A stretch of 13,307 bases of DNA. Origin: Gemmatimonas phototrophica. GTDB lineage: Bacteria > Gemmatimonadota > Gemmatimonadetes > Gemmatimonadales > Gemmatimonadaceae. The number at the start of each line of letters is the position of its first letter. Within the stretch, counting starts at the first letter, position 1. A program made the position numbers and the translations under genes. Below are positions 1 to 6,939 of the stretch, piece by piece. The notes beneath the pieces are model-generated. The model saw only the letters and a list, made by a program, of their open reading frames with translations. It had not been told where the DNA came from and ran no database searches. The stretch covers positions 1 to 13,307 of the forward strand of contig CAMBRJ010000031.1 in the NCBI GenBank assembly GCA_945870175.1, given 5' to 3'.

Positions 1-97
1 GGATACCCGACGGCGTGCCGAAGCGCATGCCCGGATACTCGCCGGCCACCAGCGCGGTATCTGGGACGACGTAGGAGTTGTCGATCGGACGGGACAT
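1..97 (-). CDS. Phosphatase-like protein, N-terminal fragment (cut by window edge)
   Basis: An ATG at 97 opens a frame that stays open for 32 codons to the left edge, so only the N-terminus is visible. It begins MSRPIDNSYVVPDTALVAGE and continues YPGMRFGTPSGI. The pattern 'NSY-V-P--(L/A)-AGEYPG' is what I recall from the N-terminus of bacterial dual-specificity or tyrosine phosphatase-like proteins. The catalytic Cys-x5-Arg loop would lie outside the window, so the function is not shown. A weak ribosome-binding sequence (AGGT) lies about five bases upstream of the ATG. The gene diverges from the methyltransferase-like gene at 189, leaving a 91-base gap. Family assignment is by recalled similarity only; reality as a gene is likely, exact function uncertain. 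Confidence 0.5.
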   Translation of the reverse strand, partial: MSRPIDNSYVVPDTALVAGEYPGMRFGTPSGI

Positions 98-99
98 CA

Positions 100-128
100 A
101 TGACCTGACGGGGGATGGGTGATACACT
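100..128 (+). promoter_or_regulatory. Weak candidate sigma-70-type promoter for the gene at 189
   Basis: ATGACC at 100-105 (four of six matches to TTGACA) is followed by a 17-base spacer and TACACT at 123-128 (four of six matches to TATAAT). Transcription would start near 135, about 54 bases before the GTG. The match is weak and the spacing could be chance. It is listed because the 98-188 gap must carry divergent start signals for two genes and nothing better is visible. Confidence 0.2.
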
Positions 129-188
129 TCGCTGACCATACGCTGCCTCTGCAAGCTCGACCCCTCACTCTGTACCAGCAAGTCCTCC

Positions 189-860
189 GTGAAGCCTTAC
201 GAACGCCTCGCCGAAGCCGCCGCCCCCGATGGCACCGTGCTCACGCTGTACCGCCACGACGGCGCGTACCTGCTGCGCATTGATGGCATCGAGCTCATGT
301 CGACGCGCCGGTCACAATCGGAAGTGCAGTTGGCCGAACTCGCCTGCCGCGGCTTGGCCAATCAGCCGGGCGTACGTGTGCTCGTTGGCGGACTCGGTTT
401 CGGTTTTACCATGCGCGCCGCCCTCGAGCGACTGGGCCCCGATGCGCAGGTAATGGTGGCCGAGATTGTGCCTGAGGTGATCGCGTGGAACCGCAATCCC
501 GAGTACGCCCTCGCGGGGGCGGCGATGGACGACCCCCGCGTCGATATCCGCGAGGGCGACGTGCTGCCGTTGCTCCGCACGCACCGAGGCGTGTTCGACG
601 CCATCATGCTGGACGTGGACAACGGGGCTGAGTCGCTCACGACGTCGGGCAATGCGAAACTGTATGTCGATACGGGAATTCAGGCGGCGATCGCCGCCCT
701 GCGTCCCGGTGGCCGTGTGATCTACTGGTCGGCCGATGCCGATCCCGCGTTTGCGAAAGCGCTGCGCCGCAACGGACTCACCGTTACCACCGAGCAAAGC
801 CGCGCGCATGGAAAGCAAGGCGCGGCCCACGAGCTCATTGCGGGGGAGAAGCGTCGGTAG
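189..860 (+). CDS. Spermidine synthase-like SAM-dependent methyltransferase-fold protein
   Basis: This 223-residue protein has the class I AdoMet-binding Rossmann fold in the arrangement seen in spermidine synthase-like proteins. The glycine-rich loop is VLVGGLGFGFT (64-74). The acidic residue after strand 2, expected to hold the AdoMet ribose, is E92 in VAEIVPEV. REGDV (121-125) matches the adenine-contacting region, and MLDVDNG (140-146) is the motif IV-like catalytic-side loop. LRPGGRVIYWS (171-181) is the strand 5 region. The length is short for a true spermidine synthase (usually about 280 or more residues), and I do not see the usual polyamine-pocket signature. An aminopropyltransferase or a small-molecule methyltransferase is possible; the substrate is unknown. 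The start is a GTG, the only reasonable start before the conserved core: the frame is closed upstream by TGA at 120-122. There is no good Shine-Dalgarno sequence. The gene converges on rmuC, and the two 3' ends overlap by 26 bases. Confidence 0.82.
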   Translation: MKPYERLAEAAAPDGTVLTLYRHDGAYLLRIDGIELMSTRRSQSEVQLAELACRGLANQPGVRVLVGGLGFGFTMRAALERLGPDAQVMVAEIVPEVIAWNRNPEYALAGAAMDDPRVDIREGDVLPLLRTHRGVFDAIMLDVDNGAESLTTSGNAKLYVDTGIQAAIAALRPGGRVIYWSADADPAFAKALRRNGLTVTTEQSRAHGKQGAAHELIAGEKRR

Positions 861-2058
861 CATCCGCCTCGTCTTCAACCGGCAACTCCAACACCATCGC
901 CGCTTCCGCCTCGGGAAGCCGCTCGGCCGACCGCAGCTTCTTCTCCATCGCCCGACTGCGCTGACCGGTTTCCTCGATGGTGCGACTGGCGGTATTGAGC
1001 TGTCGTTGCACCTTGTCGAGCACATCGCCGAATTTGCCGAACTCGGTTTTCACCGCGCCGAGCACGCGCCACACTTCGGCGGCGCGCTGCTCAACCACCA
1101 GCGTCTGGAAGCCCATGCGCAAGCTGGTGAGAATCGCCGCCAACGTGGTCGGGCCGGCCACTACTACGCGATACTGCTGCTGCAGATCGCTCACTACCGA
1201 CGGATGCCGCAGCACCTCGGCGAATAGTCCTTCGGTGGCGAGAAACATGATCGCGAAGTCGGTGCTGGCCGGCGGATGCACGTACTTGTCGTGGATCTCC
1301 TTGGCAGACCCGCGCACGGTGCGGATGAGCGCGTCGCTGGCGGCCTGCACCGCGGCGACGTCGCCCTGATCTGACGCGTCCTGCAACCGCAGCCAATCTT
1401 CCTGCGGAAACTTGGAATCGATTGGCAGCCATACGCAGGTGGTCGGATCGTCGAGCGGTCCCGGCAACCGCACGGCGAACTCGACGCGCTCCGCGGTATC
1501 CGGCCGAATGCACACGTTCTTGCCGTACTGCTCGGGCGTGAGCACCTGCTCCAGAATAGCCCCGAGCTGCACTTCGGCCCAGGTTCCACGCGCCTTCACG
1601 TTGGTGAGCACGCGCTTGAGATCGCCCACCCCGGTGGCGAGCTGCTGCATCTCGCCGAGTCCCTTGTGCACGGTGTCGAGCCGGTCGCTCACGAGCTTAA
1701 ACGACTCGCCGAGTCGCTTCTCGAGCGTGTCGTGCAGCTTTTCGTCAACGGTACGACGCATTTCGTCGAGCTTGCGTTCGTTGCCTTCCTGCAGCTCACG
1801 CACGCGCTGATCGAGCGTGGCGCGCACCCGATCGAGCGAGGCTTGCGTGGCGTCGATCGACTTGGTCACCTCTTCGCGCAGCTCGCGCGCCGACAGCCGC
1901 GCCTCCTCACGTGCGCTGCGCAGCTCGTCGCGGAGTTCACGGCGCGCGACGTCGGGATCGACACCGGCATTCGGGCGAAAGCGTAGGAGCTGCACGAGCA
2001 GCAGCACCACGGCGAGCGCGGCACACACGAGTGTCAGCATGGCCACTGGATCACCCAT
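835..2058 (-). CDS. rmuC: DNA recombination protein RmuC
   Basis: The 407-residue product has the standard RmuC architecture. A single membrane anchor lies near the N-terminus (about residues 7-26, rich in Leu, Val and Ala). A long charged coiled coil follows at about 36-150, and then the conserved RmuC core. Core landmarks are DLKRVLTNVKARGTWAEVQL (146-165), PIDSKFP (212-218), TDFAIMFLATEGLFAEVL (266-283) and GPTTLAAILTSLRMGFQ (302-318). The C-terminal tail is acidic. In E. coli, loss of RmuC raises inversion between short inverted repeats; the biochemistry is unsettled, and a restriction endonuclease-like core has been proposed for the family. The ATG at 2058 is chosen because GGGAGG sits six bases upstream and because it overlaps the recD stop (ATGGGTGA). 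A longer frame to 2154 gives an Arg/Cys-rich, uncharacteristic extension. A second ATG at 2040 is possible but has a poorer ribosome site. The stop lies inside the convergent gene that ends at 860. Confidence 0.94.
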   Translation of the reverse strand: MGDPVAMLTLVCAALAVVLLLVQLLRFRPNAGVDPDVARRELRDELRSAREEARLSARELREEVTKSIDATQASLDRVRATLDQRVRELQEGNERKLDEMRRTVDEKLHDTLEKRLGESFKLVSDRLDTVHKGLGEMQQLATGVGDLKRVLTNVKARGTWAEVQLGAILEQVLTPEQYGKNVCIRPDTAERVEFAVRLPGPLDDPTTCVWLPIDSKFPQEDWLRLQDASDQGDVAAVQAASDALIRTVRGSAKEIHDKYVHPPASTDFAIMFLATEGLFAEVLRHPSVVSDLQQQYRVVVAGPTTLAAILTSLRMGFQTLVVEQRAAEVWRVLGAVKTEFGKFGDVLDKVQRQLNTASRTIEETGQRSRAMEKKLRSAERLPEAEAAMVLELPVEDEADATDASPPQ

Positions 2059-3766
2059 GCGCCGCCTCCCGCGCCATACCCGCACGCATGATCGCTTCGA
2101 GCCCACTGCCCCGTCGCACGGTGCGCGATACCGCCGAGCGCATGACCGTCTCATCGCCGACGATCAGCACGTGGCTGCGCGCCCGGGTAACCGCGGTGTA
2201 CAGCAGCTCGCGGCCGAGCACCCGACTGCCCTTGGCTGGCAACATCACGATCACGTCGGTGAACTCCGAACCCTGCGCCTTGTGCACCGTCATGGCCCAC
2301 GCCGTTTGTGTTTCGGGCAACCGCGCCGGCTGAATGGCGCGCGTGGCGCCCTCAGGCCCCGGAAAGTGCACCAGTAGCTCGCCATTGGCTTCCCACGCCA
2401 CGCCCACGTCGCCGTTGAACAGCTGCGTGCCGTAGTCGTTCGCGATCACCATCACGGGACGCCGATGATACCAGCGCTCGGTGATGACGGTACCCTGGCT
2501 GCGCAGCCAGCGCTCGACCTCGGCGTTGATGCCGGCCACGCCCCACGTGCCTTCGCGCTCGGCGCAGAGCACGCGGAATCCATCGAGGGCCGTGAGGGCG
2601 GCGGCCGGCGACTCCGCCGAGAGGCACCGCTCGAGATGGGGCACCAGTAGCGCCAGCAACTCGGCACGATCGTGAGGGGCTGGTACCCAGCGCACATCTG
2701 TGCGTGCCGGGTCGTGCACGAGGGCCGAGAGTGCGGCCGCGTCGCCGGCGAGGATCGCCGCAGCGGCCTCGCCGATGGCAGGGTGCGCTTCGAACCGATA
2801 GCTGCGGGTGAGCCGCAGCACGCGGTCGTGGAGCGCGTGGCCGATGTCGTGCGCGACGCGACAGATCGCCCCGAACACGTCGCCGGCTTCCACACTCGCC
2901 AGCTGATCCTGATCGCCCACCAGCAGCAGCGTGGCGTGCGACGGGAGGGCAGCCACCAGGGCATCCATCAGCAGTACGTCCACCATGCTGGCTTCATCGA
3001 GAATCACCAGATCGTACGGCAACGGCGTGCCAGCGCGCGACCAGAAGCGGTCGCGATCGGGCTGATAGCCCAGCAACCGGTGCACCGTGTGCGCGCTCTG
3101 CGGCACGCGCGCGCGGACCTCCGGCGAGGCGTTCAAACCGTCGAGTCGCAGGCGGACCGACTCCGAGAGCCGTGCCGCGGCCTTTCCGGTGGGCGCGGCC
3201 AACGCCACGCGACGCGCGGGGTCGCGCGCGAGGGTATCGACGAGCATCTCGGCGATGCGCGTAGTCTTACCCGTGCCCGGGCCACCGGTGATCACGCGGA
3301 AGGTGGGCTCGCCGTGGGCCAGCGACACGCGAAGGCGCGCCGCGATGCGTTGCTCAGCGTCGAAGTACCGGCGGAACTGCACCAGCGAGCCATGCAGCAC
3401 CAGCGGTGATGCGAGAGGGCTGTTCGCGCCCTGCACGACCGAAGGTACCGATATCAGCCTCGCACGCCACCACGCGGGATCGCGCTCGTGCATCAGCGCG
3501 CCGCTAGCATCGGCGCCGACCGCAGCGGCGAGCTCTCGCGCCAGCTCCGTCGCTTCGGCGGCGAGATCGCTCAGTGACAGCGCGCTGTGGCCGTCGTCGC
3601 GCGCACGCGCCAGCAGCGCTACCGCCACGGCGATCGGCACGGCCGTTTCACCAGACAGGCCAGCCCGTCGCACCGTGAGTTCGCCGAGGACACGGTCGCT
3701 GGTGGAGAGCAGATACTGCTCGACGGCGGCGTCGAAGAATGCCGTGAGACGGTGATCAACACTCAT
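2051..3766 (-). CDS. recD: Exodeoxyribonuclease V subunit alpha, RecD helicase
   Basis: This superfamily 1B 5'-to-3' DNA helicase is the second motor of RecBCD. Of 571 residues (E. coli RecD has 608), about 1-130 form the N-terminal domain expected to contact RecB. Helicase motifs are complete: Walker A GGPGTGKTTR (161-170), Ia APTGKAAARL (191-200), II ILDEASMVD (255-263), III LLVGDQDQLASVEAGDVF (281-298), the arginine-bearing LTRSYRF (319-325), AMTVHKAQGSEF (491-502) and LLYTAVTRAR (521-530). The short N-terminus without a helix-hairpin-helix region, and the recB neighbour, favour classical RecD over stand-alone RecD2. The start at 3766 makes an ATGA overlap with the recB stop and has GGAGG six bases upstream. 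The last codons overlap the start of rmuC. Confidence 0.96.
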   Translation of the reverse strand: MSVDHRLTAFFDAAVEQYLLSTSDRVLGELTVRRAGLSGETAVPIAVAVALLARARDDGHSALSLSDLAAEATELARELAAAVGADASGALMHERDPAWWRARLISVPSVVQGANSPLASPLVLHGSLVQFRRYFDAEQRIAARLRVSLAHGEPTFRVITGGPGTGKTTRIAEMLVDTLARDPARRVALAAPTGKAAARLSESVRLRLDGLNASPEVRARVPQSAHTVHRLLGYQPDRDRFWSRAGTPLPYDLVILDEASMVDVLLMDALVAALPSHATLLLVGDQDQLASVEAGDVFGAICRVAHDIGHALHDRVLRLTRSYRFEAHPAIGEAAAAILAGDAAALSALVHDPARTDVRWVPAPHDRAELLALLVPHLERCLSAESPAAALTALDGFRVLCAEREGTWGVAGINAEVERWLRSQGTVITERWYHRRPVMVIANDYGTQLFNGDVGVAWEANGELLVHFPGPEGATRAIQPARLPETQTAWAMTVHKAQGSEFTDVIVMLPAKGSRVLGRELLYTAVTRARSHVLIVGDETVMRSAVSRTVRRGSGLEAIMRAGMAREAAHG

Positions 3767-6700
3767 GGCGTGCCTCCGAAGGCGCGATCGAGTGCGTGCA
3801 GCAGCTCGGGGGTGGGAGCATCGGTGAACCAGCCGTCGCGCCCGGCGGCACCAATGCCGCGCAGGAACGCGTAGGTGACTTGGCCCCAGTGCACGCGTGG
3901 GTCATACCCGGGCTGCCGTGCGCGCAAGTGACGGTGCAGCGCCACCACGTATACGTGGTACTGCAACGTGTAGTGCGCGGCGTGCATCGCGTGGCCGAGC
4001 GCGTCGGGCGCGTAATCGGCGTCGTTGGCCCCGAGCCAGTTCGATTTCCAGTCGAGAATATGCCAACGCCCTTCGTGCTCAAAGGCAAGATCGATGGAGC
4101 CCGTGAGATAGCCGCGAAACTGCTCATCGCGCAGTGTCCGCAACATCGGCGCATACGACTGCGCGTGCGCCGCTCCGTGCGCCTCGAGGGCGCCGGCCAC
4201 CGCGGCCATCGAGAAGTCGCGCACGGGCATGGAGAAGCGCCACTCACGCAACGTGGCCTGCGGCGGCACCGCGCTCAGCGCGAAGCCCGCACCGGGAATT
4301 GGGGCGCGGCACACCGTGTCGATCATCTCGCGAATGTGCGTCGGAGTCCATCGGCCGTCGCGTGGCACCACCACACCGTAGGCGCGCAGGGCGTCCTCCA
4401 CGGACGCCTCGGTGGTCACGGCTGAACGCATGAAGTCGGTGTGCTCGAACAGGCCGTGCAGCACGTTGCCGATATCGGCACCAGCCGGCACGCCGCGGAA
4501 GCCGGCCACCTGCGCCGCCGTGCGACGCACGTCGTCGGGCTGCAGGATGTCATCGACATCGCGGCTGTCCACGTGCGACACGTTGCGCGTGAGCGTGGTG
4601 AAGCTGCTGCTGCGCCAGATGGCGAGCTGACCTGGCGCCGTCGTGAAGGTGAGCCTTTCGCGGCGTTCGGGCGCCGCCTTCGGGGTCGGTACCCGCACCG
4701 CCGGCGCCTGCAGCATCACGTCGGCGATACCCATCGTGCCGGCGCTGGCGGCGATCAGCGTATCGATCGCCGCCCGCTCCACCGCTGCGCCACCGCCCTG
4801 GATGAGCCATCCGAGCGACGACGCGGCGGCGTCGGAGAAGGTGCCCCATGTTACGTAGCAACGGGACTCGGCGCGCGTCAGCGCCACGTACGTGAGACGC
4901 AGATCTTCACCGAGCTGTTCGCGCTGCTGCTGTTCACGGCGCTGTGCCTGCACGGGCGAACCGAGATCGAGCACCATGCCGTCGTCGCGCGGCGTGAGCA
5001 AATACGGCACATCGAGCGCTTTCGGCGCGAACGACTTGGTGCGCCAGAGCGTGGGGCAGAACACGACGGGCCACTGCAATCCCTTCGCCTTGTAAATGGT
5101 GAGGATCTGCACCGCATCGGCATCGCTTTCCAGCCGCATCTCACGACGTTCCGGCGTAATCGCCGACCCGCGCTCGCGTACCACCCAGCCGAGCACTGCG
5201 TCGGGCGTGAGCGCCGAGACCGCGTCGGCTTCCTGCAGAATCTCGAGAACATGCCGCACGTTCGTGACCCGCCGCTCGCCATCGCGCAGGGAGAGCAATC
5301 GCGCGGTGGCCCCGCACGCGTTCAGCAGCCACGCCAGCGCCGTGGCGCCACCATGTCGAAACCACATCGTTCGTGTCCGAACCAGCCGATCCAGCACGCT
5401 ATCCCACGCGCCGTTGCCGTCGTTGCGCAGGGTGTCGGCCACGGCCACCGCGTCGCATCCCCAGAGGCGCGTAGCCATGGCCGACCGCACCGCGGCCCCG
5501 TCGCGCGGTGCGGCGATCGCCTCGGCCAGCCGCACAAGTTCGTCGGCCTCCTCACTGGCTAGCACATCCTGATTGGCGCCTACGACACAGGGAATGCCCG
5601 CCGTATCGAGCGACCGTTTGACTTCCTGCGCCTCGGCGTTCGTGCGCACCAGTACCGCCATTTTGCCGGCGCCAAGGCCTTCGGTGATGAGCCGCTGCAT
5701 TTCCACCGTTACGGCCCGAATGGCCAACGTGGTACCCTGATCCTTCGCGATGCTGTTCCTCGACGTGTGGTACGCCTCGCCCACCCACACCCACTGCAAC
5801 GCGTGCCGGCCGTCGTCGGCGAGGGCCTCCGGAATGCGCACCTGATTGGCCGCCGTGACCTCGGGCACGCCGATCAACTCGGGGCGGCAGGCGAACGGCT
5901 CGGGGTTGTTGCGAAACAGCTGCGTGACACCACGCACCATGGCATCAGTGCTGCGGAAATTGGTCAGCAGCGTGTAGCGATGTTCGATGGTCGCGGCGGC
6001 CTTGAGATAGGCGTGCACATCGGCATTCCGGAACGCGAAGATGGATTGCTTCGGATCGCCAATCAGGAACAGCGGACACCCGCTGAATGCGGTCGAGAAG
6101 ATCGGAAACTGGGTGGGATCGGTGTCCTGGAATTCGTCGATCAGCGCCACGCGGAAGCGTTCGCGGATGCGCGAGGCCAGCAGGCCACCCGGTCCTTCGG
6201 CCACCAAGATGTCGTGCAGACGTCGCAGGAGATCGTCGAAGCCCATCAGGTGACGCGCCTGCTTCTCCTGCTCGAATGCCTTCGACACGTTGAGCACGAA
6301 GTCCTTCAGCAGCTGGGGGGCGAATTCGGGCGCCGCGTCGATGGTGGTGCGCGGATGGCGCAAGTAGGGCCGCACCAGACTCTTGATCCACCCGATCGGA
6401 TCTTCCCCGTCGTCGGAAATCAGCGCCGCGGCGGGGGGGGCATGCAGCACGCGACGGCGCAGCCAGTCCTGAGTGAGACGCTGCAGGAGGTCGCTGTCGT
6501 CTTCCAAAAACATGCCGCCAAAATGCACGCGACTTTCCAGCGCGCTTTCCGAGAGCACACGATGGCAGAAGCCGTGAATGGTGGACACCCCGAGTTCGTC
6601 GAGCGCACCGAGGGCGGCGCGCACGATGGGCGCACCGGCGTTGCCGTGCCGCTCGCGCAACGCGAACAGATCGTCGTTGCCGGCATCACGCGGCGGCGGC

Positions 6701-6939
6701 GTGTTGGACCAGACCCGATCGGCCTCGCGCAACACCGCACGAATGCGGCCGATCAGTTCCTGCGTGGCTTTTTCGGTAAAGGTGACCACGAGGATCTGTC
6801 CGAGATGCTCCACCTTTCGCTCTAGGAGCAGCCGGAGCACCAGTCGGGTGATGGCGAACGTCTTGCCGGTGCCGGCGCTGGCTTCCACGAGCGTGAGGCC
6901 GGGCTCCAGCGCCACACTGAGCGCATTGAAGGGCATCAT
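3763..6939 (-). CDS. recB: Exodeoxyribonuclease V subunit beta, RecB helicase-nuclease
   Basis: RecB is the 3'-to-5' UvrD-type motor of RecBCD and carries its only nuclease. The protein is 1058 residues, compact beside E. coli RecB (1180). Helicase motifs: Walker A in VEASAGTGKTFAIT (18-31), VVTFTEKAT (51-59), STIHGFCHRVL (119-129), Walker B IDEFQDTDPTQF (267-278), IGDPKQSIFAFRNADV (293-308), LLTNFRST (324-331), TIYKAKGLQWPVVF (614-627) and LTYVALTRAESR (682-693). The C-terminal PD-(D/E)XK nuclease looks intact: H828 in GNVLHGLFEH, D950 in GSIDL, D963 and K965 in LDWKSN, and Q992-Y993 in the RecB-specific helix. The ATG at 6939 overlaps the recC stop; a second ATG at once after it (6936) is equally possible. 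The ribosome site is G-rich but weak, which suggests dependence on recC translation. The frame stays open upstream to 7665, but that part is a shadow of recC. A run of eight C on the coding strand lies at codons 167-170. Confidence 0.96.
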   Translation of the reverse strand: MMPFNALSVALEPGLTLVEASAGTGKTFAITRLVLRLLLERKVEHLGQILVVTFTEKATQELIGRIRAVLREADRVWSNTPPPRDAGNDDLFALRERHGNAGAPIVRAALGALDELGVSTIHGFCHRVLSESALESRVHFGGMFLEDDSDLLQRLTQDWLRRRVLHAPPAAALISDDGEDPIGWIKSLVRPYLRHPRTTIDAAPEFAPQLLKDFVLNVSKAFEQEKQARHLMGFDDLLRRLHDILVAEGPGGLLASRIRERFRVALIDEFQDTDPTQFPIFSTAFSGCPLFLIGDPKQSIFAFRNADVHAYLKAAATIEHRYTLLTNFRSTDAMVRGVTQLFRNNPEPFACRPELIGVPEVTAANQVRIPEALADDGRHALQWVWVGEAYHTSRNSIAKDQGTTLAIRAVTVEMQRLITEGLGAGKMAVLVRTNAEAQEVKRSLDTAGIPCVVGANQDVLASEEADELVRLAEAIAAPRDGAAVRSAMATRLWGCDAVAVADTLRNDGNGAWDSVLDRLVRTRTMWFRHGGATALAWLLNACGATARLLSLRDGERRVTNVRHVLEILQEADAVSALTPDAVLGWVVRERGSAITPERREMRLESDADAVQILTIYKAKGLQWPVVFCPTLWRTKSFAPKALDVPYLLTPRDDGMVLDLGSPVQAQRREQQQREQLGEDLRLTYVALTRAESRCYVTWGTFSDAAASSLGWLIQGGGAAVERAAIDTLIAASAGTMGIADVMLQAPAVRVPTPKAAPERRERLTFTTAPGQLAIWRSSSFTTLTRNVSHVDSRDVDDILQPDDVRRTAAQVAGFRGVPAGADIGNVLHGLFEHTDFMRSAVTTEASVEDALRAYGVVVPRDGRWTPTHIREMIDTVCRAPIPGAGFALSAVPPQATLREWRFSMPVRDFSMAAVAGALEAHGAAHAQSYAPMLRTLRDEQFRGYLTGSIDLAFEHEGRWHILDWKSNWLGANDADYAPDALGHAMHAAHYTLQYHVYVVALHRHLRARQPGYDPRVHWGQVTYAFLRGIGAAGRDGWFTDAPTPELLHALDRAFGGTP

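Noticed and set aside
2059..2154. A 32-codon upstream extension of rmuC
   Set aside because: Arg/Cys-rich and inside recD. The GGGAGG and membrane anchor fit the start at 2058.
4441..6825. Long plus-strand frames opposite recB (4441-5562 and 5767-6825)
   Set aside because: They are shadows of the conserved RecB helicase and nuclease segments and have no domain of their own.
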